This document shows positions 31,296 through 36,800 of a stretch of 36,800 nt of DNA, one piece after another (the stretch's first letter is position 1; each line of letters begins with the position of its first letter). This DNA is from DATLBA01 sp035527275. GTDB lineage: Bacteria; Planctomycetota; Phycisphaerae; FEN-1346. The stretch spans positions 1-36,800 of the forward strand of contig DATLBA010000073.1 in NCBI GenBank assembly GCA_035527275.1, written 5' to 3'. The translations under genes and the position numbers were made by a program. The notes under the pieces are model-generated. The model was not told where the DNA came from. It searched no databases and saw nothing but the letters and a program-made list of their open reading frames with translations.

Positions 31296-32420
31296 GTGGC
31301 CAACAAGAATACACCCCTGGCCGAACGGATGGCCCGCATCGACGCATCCGGCATCCGCAAGGTCTTCGAACTGGCGGCGCGGCTCAAGGACCCTGTGAAC
31401 CTGAGCATCGGCCAGCCGGATTTCGATGTGCCGGACGCTTGCAAAGAGCGGGCGATTGACGCCATCCGCGCCGGCGCAAACCGCTACACCGTCACCCAAG
31501 GCGATGCGATGCTGCGCGCCGCGATAGCCGAAACCTTGCGCGACGAGTTCGGCTCGTTCGATGGGCCGGTGCTCGTGACGAGCGGCGTCTCGGGGGGGAT
31601 TCTCCTGGCGCTGCTCGCCACGCTCAATCCCGGCGACGAGGTGCTGGTGCCCGATCCCTATTTTGTCATGTACAAACACCTCGTGAACCTGATCGGCGCA
31701 AGGCCCGTCTTCGTCGATACCTATCCGGATTTCCGATTGAGAGCCGACCGCCTTGAGGCAGCGGTCTCGGAACAGACGCGGATGCTCATCCTGAACAGCC
31801 CTGCGAATCCGACCGGCACCGTTTACTCTCGAGGCGAACTGGCCGCAGCCGTCGAAGTCGCCGGACGGCACAACCTGCTCGTCCTGTCGGACGAGATTTA
31901 CCGCGACTTCGCCTACGACGAACCGGCCGCGAGCGCCTGGCCGCTTTGCGACCGGGTTATCCTTTTGCGCGGCTTCTCCAAGAGTTACGGCATGACCGGT
32001 TGGCGGCTCGGCTACGCCACGGGTCCTGCCGACATCATCGGCGCCATGACGACGCTCCAACAGTACACGTTCGTCTGTGCGCCGGCGCCGTTTCAGCACG
32101 CGGCCCTTGAGGCGCTCAAGACGGATATATCGTCCCATGTCGAGGTTTTCCGCGAGCGGCGGGACCTCATCTACGAGGGGCTCAGGGACCGCTTCCGCGT
32201 CGAGAAGCCCGGCGGGGCGTTCTATATCTTCCCGGAGGCGCCGGGCGGTTCCGGCACGGCGTTCGTCCAGCGAGCCGTCGAGGCCGGGGTGCTCATCATC
32301 CCCGGCGCCGTGTTCAGCGAGCGCGATACGCACTTCCGCATCTCCTACGCGGCCGACACCGAGACGCTGAAGCGCGGCATCGAGGTGCTGAACCGCCTGG
32401 CAGCCGAATCGGGCGCCTAA
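31296..32420 (+). CDS. PLP-dependent class I/II aminotransferase
   Basis: This 374-residue fold-type I aminotransferase has SIGQPDFDVPD at the N-terminus, Asn171 in SPANPTG, Asp199 in LSDEIYRD, and the PLP Lys229 in RGFSKSYGMTGWRLGY; the C-terminal substrate-carboxylate Arg is in THFRISYA. It belongs to the aspartate/aromatic aminotransferase group; substrate cannot be told by eye. The start is GTG 31296 with GAAGGAG upstream. It stands alone between the small basic protein gene (117 bases away) and the fatty-acid-like cluster (160 bases away). It could serve aspartate or aromatic amino-acid synthesis. Confidence 0.9.
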   Translation: MANKNTPLAERMARIDASGIRKVFELAARLKDPVNLSIGQPDFDVPDACKERAIDAIRAGANRYTVTQGDAMLRAAIAETLRDEFGSFDGPVLVTSGVSGGILLALLATLNPGDEVLVPDPYFVMYKHLVNLIGARPVFVDTYPDFRLRADRLEAAVSEQTRMLILNSPANPTGTVYSRGELAAAVEVAGRHNLLVLSDEIYRDFAYDEPAASAWPLCDRVILLRGFSKSYGMTGWRLGYATGPADIIGAMTTLQQYTFVCAPAPFQHAALEALKTDISSHVEVFRERRDLIYEGLRDRFRVEKPGGAFYIFPEAPGGSGTAFVQRAVEAGVLIIPGAVFSERDTHFRISYAADTETLKRGIEVLNRLAAESGA

Positions 32421-32532
32421 GGGGGACACTCGGGCGTTTTTGGCTTGCAGCCTCGCAGAAGTTTTGCTAGGGTTTCCGACCTTATCGGAGCCGAACGGGC
32501 CGCGATGCGCTATGGAGCGCCGCAAAAAGGTT

Positions 32533-32562
32533 TTGCCGGCGGCCGACGGGCCCGGATAGAAT
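32533..32562 (+). promoter_or_regulatory. Candidate promoter of the FabZ/ACP/ketosynthase cluster
   Basis: -35 TTGCCG (32533-32538), an 18-base spacer and -10 TAGAAT (32557-32562). The transcript would start about 12 bases before the ATG at 32581, leaving a very short leader. A weaker pair further upstream is TTGCAG (32445-32450), 17 bases, TAGGGT (32468-32473). Confidence 0.4.
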
Positions 32563-32580
32563 GACGCGACACAAAGAGCG

Positions 32581-33081
32581 ATGCGATTCTACCTGGTTGA
32601 TAAGATTCTGGAACTGGAACCGCCGAAGCGGATCGTCGCCGTCAAGAACCTCAGCCTGGCGGAGGAATACTTGGCGGACCACTTTCCGGCGTACCCCGTC
32701 CTGCCGGGGGTGATGATGCTGGAAGCGCTGGTCCAGTCGGCCGCCTGGCTCGTTCGCGCCAGCACCGACTTCGAGAAGACGCTCGTATTGATGACCGAGG
32801 CGCGGAACGTCCGATACGGGAGTTTCGTGCGGCCGGGGGGTCAGTTGGTCATGGAAGTGACGGCGCTGGAGATCGGGGCCGACGCGAGCCGATTCAAGGC
32901 CGTCGGCCGATGCGAGGACCAAGTGGCGGTCCAGACGCGGCTGACGCTGGAACATCTGAACGTGGCGGATGCGGACCCGGGGTGCGCCGCAGTAGATGAG
33001 CCGCTGCGGCAGCATTTGAGAGAACGGTTTCGACTGATAGGCGGCCCACAGGCGTTGGCGGCAGCCGGAAAAGGCTCCTAG
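32581..33081 (+). CDS. FabZ-like 3-hydroxyacyl-ACP dehydratase, first copy
   Basis: The 166-residue hot-dog-fold protein has the FabZ active site: His34 in ADHFPAYPVLPGVMMLEAL and Glu48 in the same helix. FabZ removes water from 3-hydroxyacyl-ACP. The strand segment RYGSFVRPGGQLVMEV is also typical. It differs from FabZ of the main pathway in a long C-terminal extension (about 145-166). The second copy at 33671 has His and Glu at exactly the same positions and a similar N-terminus (FxLVDKxxE versus WIDKFVEFE), so the two look like ancient duplicates. It opens the cluster and may have a special substrate. Confidence 0.85.
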   Translation: MRFYLVDKILELEPPKRIVAVKNLSLAEEYLADHFPAYPVLPGVMMLEALVQSAAWLVRASTDFEKTLVLMTEARNVRYGSFVRPGGQLVMEVTALEIGADASRFKAVGRCEDQVAVQTRLTLEHLNVADADPGCAAVDEPLRQHLRERFRLIGGPQALAAAGKGS

Positions 33082-33132
33082 CCGGCGCCTTCGGGCCGGA
33101 GAGGACGCCGTAAGGCAGGGAGGTCACACGCG

Positions 33133-33531
33133 ATGGCTCTGAGTCACGATGAGATTGCAGAGAAGGTCCGCGAGGCCCTGGTCGACGCCCTGGGCGTGGA
33201 CGAGGACGAAGTCGTCCCTGAAGCCAAAATCGGGGGCGACCTCGGCGCCGAGAGCATCGATTTCCTCGACATCGTTTTCCGATTGGAGAAGGCGTTCAAC
33301 ATCAAGATACCGCGCGGCGACCTGTTCCCCGACAACATCCTCAACAGCGACGAGTTCGTCCAGGACGGCGCGCTGACGGAGAAGGGCCTGGAGGAACTCC
33401 GCGCTCGGATGCCCTACGCCGACCTCTCGGAGTTCGAAAAGAACCCCAACGTGCAGGACATCGCCGACCTGTTTACGGCCGAGATGATTGTTCGCTACAT
33501 CGAGGTAAAACTGGGCGGACAAAGCGCGTAA
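33133..33531 (+). CDS. Acyl carrier protein, long variant
   Basis: The 132-residue protein has the acyl carrier fold at 1-85: VREALVDALGVDEDEV, then DLGAESIDFLDIVFRLEKAF with Ser41 as the phosphopantetheine site (ESI in place of the usual DSL), and helix 3. It is longer than a standard ACP of about 78 residues, because of a loop insert around FPDNILNSDEFVQDG and a C-terminal helix. The start ATG has GGAGG upstream. It lies between two dehydratase genes and before two ketosynthase genes, so it is the carrier of this cluster. It is strongly acidic, as ACPs are. Confidence 0.88.
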   Translation: MALSHDEIAEKVREALVDALGVDEDEVVPEAKIGGDLGAESIDFLDIVFRLEKAFNIKIPRGDLFPDNILNSDEFVQDGALTEKGLEELRARMPYADLSEFEKNPNVQDIADLFTAEMIVRYIEVKLGGQSA

Positions 33532-33670
33532 CGGGAAGAGGTCGTGTGCCATGTGAGCCCTGCCGCCGCGGCGACCCTGAAAGGGATTTGAACGCACCTG
33601 GCGCGGCCGGGCTCGGTTTTCAACGCAACCGGCGGCAGGACGCCTCCCCCAGGAGGGAACCGGGAACCTC

Positions 33671-34228
33671 ATGCGCTGGATCTGGATCGACAAGTTCGTG
33701 GAGTTCGAAAGCGGCCGCCGCGCCGTCGCCGTCAAGAACGTCACCATGGCCGAAGAGCACCTTCACGACCATTTCCCCGGATACCCGATCCATCCGCCCA
33801 CCCTGATGATTGAAGGCATGGCGCAGACGGGCGGCATCCTGGTCGGCGAGGCCTCTGACTTCAAGGAAAAGGTCATTCTCGCCAAGGTCACGCGGGCCAC
33901 GTTCCTGAAGCGCATCGTCCCGGGAGACCGGATTCGCTTTGAGGCCGAGGTCGTCGGCGAAATCCGCCCTGAAGGCGCCTCGATTGCCGGCCACATCACA
34001 CGCGACGGCGAGCGCGTGGCCGAGATCGAAATGATGTTCGCTCACCTGGACCAATCGCGCGGGCCCATCGAGACCAGCGAGGAGAACTTCGTCTTCCCCG
34101 ACGATTTCATCCAACTGCTGCGGATGCGCCAACTGAAGGAACTCGGCCGGGGTAAAACACACCCGGACAAGGCACGCCCCGACGCCGGAGGCAACACCGA
34201 AGTTCACCCGCCGGGGCGGGCGGGCTGA
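33671..34228 (+). CDS. FabZ-like dehydratase, second copy
   Basis: The 185-residue hot-dog protein has His34 in HDHFPGYPIHPPTLMIEGM and Glu48, the FabZ catalytic pair. The usual PG after the first Pro is PP here. The C-terminal part (about 130-185) is a longer tail with charged and Pro/Gly-rich residues not usual in FabZ. AGGAGGG lies upstream of ATG 33671. Its role may be dehydration or, given the loop change, binding or isomerisation of a special acyl-ACP; this is inference. It is 13 bases before the first ketosynthase gene. Confidence 0.85.
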   Translation: MRWIWIDKFVEFESGRRAVAVKNVTMAEEHLHDHFPGYPIHPPTLMIEGMAQTGGILVGEASDFKEKVILAKVTRATFLKRIVPGDRIRFEAEVVGEIRPEGASIAGHITRDGERVAEIEMMFAHLDQSRGPIETSEENFVFPDDFIQLLRMRQLKELGRGKTHPDKARPDAGGNTEVHPPGRAG

Positions 34229-34241
34229 GACGGAGGGCATC

Positions 34242-35570
34242 TTGGACCGTCGTGTCGTGATTACGGGCCTGGGCTGCCTGAGCCCCGCAGGCATCGGTGC
34301 CCAGGCGCTGGCCGACGCCGTCCGCCAAGGCACGAGCGCCGTTCGAGCCCCCACGCGCTTCGACGCGGCAGCCTACCCGGGCCGGGCGGCCGGCGAGGTG
34401 CCCGACTTCGACCCCACCGCCGGCATCCGCAAGGACCAGAGCCGTTACATCAAGAAGAACATCAAGGTGATGGCCCGGGACATCCAGTTGGCCGTCGCCG
34501 CCGCCAACCTCGCTGTTCTGGATTGCGGCCTCCCGCTCGGCGATTTCAAGGCCAAAGAGCCCGTCCTCCCGACCATCGACCACACCCGCTTCGGCATCAT
34601 CTTCGGGACGAACTTCATCCCGACCGAACTGGAAGACTTGTCCGTCCCGATCCAGGCGGCCAGGGAAGACGGCCGGTTTTCGCTAAAAGGGTGGGGCAAG
34701 CGCGGCATCCCGGAGATGTTCCCACTGTGGCTGCTCAAATTCCTGCCGAACATGCACGCCTGCCATACCAGCGTTCTATGGGATGCCCAGGGACCGAACA
34801 ATTCGCTCACGTGCAGCGACGCGGGCGGCCTGCTGGCCCTCGACGAATGTGTCCGCATTCTCAAGCGCGGCAGCGCCGACCGGATGCTCGCCGGCGGGGC
34901 CGAAAGCCGCGTCAATCCGATTACGTTCGTCCGCTACGCCCTTCTGGGGCGGATGGCCAACGCGGGCGAAGGCCCCGCCGTGGCGGGCCGACCTTTCGAC
35001 CTTGGCGGAACGGGAGAAGTGGCCGCCGAAGGCGCTGCCTGTCTGATGATCGAGTCAATGGACGTCGCCGAAGCGAGGAACGCAAGAATCGCCGGCGAAA
35101 TCCTCGGCACAGGCGCCAGCACCACCACGGCCGGCGTCAACATGTGCGACCCCGATGGCCGCGCCGTGGCGACGGCCGTCCGTGCCGCCCTGGCGGACGC
35201 GGGCCTCGAGCCGGGCGACCTGGGCGTCGTTCTCGCCCACGCGGCGGGGCTGGCGGAACACGACCGCAGCGAAGCGGCCGGCCTGGCCGATGCCCTCGGG
35301 CACGCCGCCACGACCATCCCCGTCATCAGCATGAAAGGCGTGACGGGCAACATGGGCGCGGCAAGCGGCCTGGCGGACCTGGCCGCCGCCCTCATCTTCC
35401 TCAAAGAGGGACAGGTGCCGCCAATCGTCAACTGCGATCAACCGGACCCCAAGGTCGCGCTCAACCTCGTGACCGGCGACCCGCAGCCGCTGACCAAGGA
35501 CCTTATTTTGGTGACGACGAACGCTATCGGCGGGCAGGCCGCCGCCGCCGTCGTCAAGATGAACCGTTAA
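34242..35570 (+). CDS. Beta-ketoacyl synthase-like protein with Cys-His-Asn site (chain-length-factor-like)
   Basis: The 442-residue thiolase-fold protein starts at TTG 34242 with GGAGGG upstream. It has the KS N-terminus RRVVITGLGCLSPAGIGAQ. Cys191 (SLTCSDAGG) stands for the nucleophile and His333 (LAHAAGLAEHD) for the first catalytic His; the usual AHGTxT is changed to AHAAGL. The second His, normally in KxxTGH, is Asn370 (KGVTGNMGAASG). Cys is kept, unlike in true chain-length factors, but the altered flanks suggest changed or lost condensing activity. The full-triad ketosynthase is directly downstream, so a heterodimer is likely. This is by motif reading only. Confidence 0.85.
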   Translation: MDRRVVITGLGCLSPAGIGAQALADAVRQGTSAVRAPTRFDAAAYPGRAAGEVPDFDPTAGIRKDQSRYIKKNIKVMARDIQLAVAAANLAVLDCGLPLGDFKAKEPVLPTIDHTRFGIIFGTNFIPTELEDLSVPIQAAREDGRFSLKGWGKRGIPEMFPLWLLKFLPNMHACHTSVLWDAQGPNNSLTCSDAGGLLALDECVRILKRGSADRMLAGGAESRVNPITFVRYALLGRMANAGEGPAVAGRPFDLGGTGEVAAEGAACLMIESMDVAEARNARIAGEILGTGASTTTAGVNMCDPDGRAVATAVRAALADAGLEPGDLGVVLAHAAGLAEHDRSEAAGLADALGHAATTIPVISMKGVTGNMGAASGLADLAAALIFLKEGQVPPIVNCDQPDPKVALNLVTGDPQPLTKDLILVTTNAIGGQAAAAVVKMNR

Positions 35571-35615
35571 ACCAATTGGCCGACAACACCGGCCTCGCAC
35601 GCGGACGGATGAACC

Positions 35616-36800
35616 ATGAACCGACGGGTTGTCATTACAGGCATCGGTTCCGTCACCCCGCTCGGGTTGACGCTGGAGGAGACGTGGCAGAATCTTCTGG
35701 CGGGGAAGAGCGGCATCGGGCCGATCCGCACTTTCGACGCCTCCACTTTCCCGACCACCTTCGCCGCTCAGGTCCCGGATTTTGATCTCGCGCCCTACGT
35801 GAACGAGCCGGACGCCTTCAAGGACGCCTGGCGGAACGTGCGGTTCGCGATGGCGGCTGCGCGCATGGCGTTCGACGATTCCGGCCTCACCCCCGGCGAC
35901 TACGACCCCACCCGTTTCGGCATCTACCTCGGAAGCGGCGAGGGTGTCATCGACTTCCGGAACCTCGTGGACTCCATCGCCCACGGCACGGGCGAGGGCG
36001 GCCGCGTCGATGTTGTCCGCTTCACCGAACTGGGCCTGAAACGCTTCAGTGCCATGAAGGAACTGGAGCAGGAACCCAATATGCCGGCCAACCACCTGGC
36101 GTGCGAATACGGCCTGGCGGGGCCGTCATACTCGTGTTTGACGGCCTGCGCGGCGAGCACGCAGGCCACCGGCGAAGCCATGAACCTCATCCGCACCAGC
36201 CGCGCCGACCTGATGCTGACGGGAGGCGCGCACTCGATGATCCATCCCCTCGGCGTGACCGGCTTCAATCTGCTGACCGCCATCTCGACCGAACCGAAGG
36301 ATGAGCCCTGGCGCGCGAGCCGGCCCTTCGACCGCGACCGCGCGGGATTTGTCCTCGGCGAAGGCGCCACCATCATGATCGTCGAGGAACTGGAGCACGC
36401 CCAGGCCCGAGGCGCGAAAATCTTGGCAGAACTCGTCGGCTACGGCACCAGCGCCGACGCCTACCGGATGACCGACATCCACCCCGAAGGACGCGGGCCC
36501 GCCGCCGCCATGCAAATGGCCCTCGACGACGCCGGCATCGGACCCGACCAGATTGACTACGTCAGCGCCCACGGAACTGGCACCCAGGAAAACGACCGCG
36601 TCGAAACCATCACGATGAAGGTCGTCTTCGGCAAGCGCGCGCCGGAGGTGCCCCTCTCGAGCGTCAAGAGCATGATCGGCCATCTCATCGCGGCGGCGGG
36701 GGCGACGGAACTTGCGACCTGTGTCCTGGCCATCCGCGACCAGATATTGCCTCCGACCATCAATCTCGATACGCCCGACCCCGAGTGCGACCTCGACTAC
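35616..36800 (+). CDS. Beta-ketoacyl-ACP synthase II (FabF-type), 3' end outside the window
   Basis: The reading is open from ATG 35616 to the window edge, 395 residues, against about 410-430 for complete FabF proteins. It has MNRRVVITGIGSVTPLG, the nucleophile Cys178 in CLTACAAST, His319 in SAHGTGTQEND and His356 in KSMIGHLIAAAG, so the Cys-His-His triad is complete. It condenses malonyl-ACP with acyl-ACP. It follows the Cys-His-Asn homologue by 45 bases. The pair resembles the KS/chain-length-factor arrangement of type II fatty acid or polyketide clusters. Whether a ketoreductase or acyltransferase follows cannot be seen. Confidence 0.93.
   Translation, partial: MNRRVVITGIGSVTPLGLTLEETWQNLLAGKSGIGPIRTFDASTFPTTFAAQVPDFDLAPYVNEPDAFKDAWRNVRFAMAAARMAFDDSGLTPGDYDPTRFGIYLGSGEGVIDFRNLVDSIAHGTGEGGRVDVVRFTELGLKRFSAMKELEQEPNMPANHLACEYGLAGPSYSCLTACAASTQATGEAMNLIRTSRADLMLTGGAHSMIHPLGVTGFNLLTAISTEPKDEPWRASRPFDRDRAGFVLGEGATIMIVEELEHAQARGAKILAELVGYGTSADAYRMTDIHPEGRGPAAAMQMALDDAGIGPDQIDYVSAHGTGTQENDRVETITMKVVFGKRAPEVPLSSVKSMIGHLIAAAGATELATCVLAIRDQILPPTINLDTPDPECDLDY

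Noticed and set aside
34523..35785. Plus-strand frame of about 420 codons overlapping the first ketosynthase
   Set aside because: Arg/Gly/Pro-rich shifted reading of the ketosynthase gene with no motif.
1..36800. tRNA or rRNA genes, prophage, integrase or defence system
   Set aside because: No T-loop-like GGTTCGAATCC strings in folding context, no rRNA stretches, no integrase, transposase, nuclease-helicase or toxin-antitoxin motifs were recognised in any frame.

Overview
The window is a GC-rich, densely coded chromosomal segment. It most likely comes from a member of the Planctomycetota, possibly a Phycisphaerae-type lineage. The PVC-superphylum signal is a small basic protein of the TIGR04137 type (30918-31178). 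Supporting signs are a Tat-exported Gfo/Idh oxidoreductase beside a secreted ThuA-DUF1080 protein, a SecD-SecF fusion, PD40 and alpha/alpha-toroid architecture, a free-standing TPR protein with two RNA polymerase alpha-CTD domains, and separate coaC and coaB genes. No rRNA, tRNA, CRISPR array, prophage or intact transposase was seen.

Layout. (1) 1-4577, plus strand: the end of an ExbB/TolQ gene, exbD, and a 1305-residue membrane protein overlapping exbD by 4 bases. That protein joins a PD40 propeller, a TonB-like SxxxH transmembrane helix, a roughly 500-residue Pro-rich linker and a C-terminal alpha/alpha toroid. It is the best candidate here for an undescribed energy-coupled envelope system. 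(2) 4698-7603, minus strand: hpf-ptsN-ptsH-ptsI, a regulatory phosphotransferase set with no sugar permease in view. A small orphan gene diverges from it (7846-8067). (3) 8074-15262, minus strand: a tightly packed housekeeping operon in transcription order pheA-aroF-tpiA-secG-pyrE-yicC-gmk-rpoZ-coaC-coaB, with several 4-base stop/start overlaps. (4) 15571-24732, minus strand: TPR/alpha-CTD gene, queH, spoIID-like, tgt, yajC, secDF, LysM gene. It combines queuosine tRNA modification, Sec translocon accessories and cell-wall functions. (5) 24733-26754: a MITE-like element with perfect 23-bp inverted ends and a TAA duplication, a GT9 glycosyltransferase, and a patch of gene remnants. (6) 26755-29797, minus strand: Gfo/Idh/MocA oxidoreductase and ThuA-DUF1080 protein, probably carbohydrate catabolism. 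(7) 30107-32420, plus strand: a single-pass membrane protein, the small basic protein and a class I/II aminotransferase. (8) 32581-36800, plus strand: a fatty-acid/polyketide-like cluster of two FabZ-type dehydratases, a long acyl carrier protein and two ketosynthases. The first ketosynthase has Asn in place of the second catalytic His; the second has the full Cys-His-His set and runs off the window.

Sigma70-like promoters with 16-18 nt spacers stand in front of several units (7669-7697 minus, 7770-7798 plus, 15459-15487 minus, 24801-24828 minus, 28183-28211 minus, 30012-30041 plus), consistent with the operon boundaries above. All functions come from reading motifs by eye; no database search was run.
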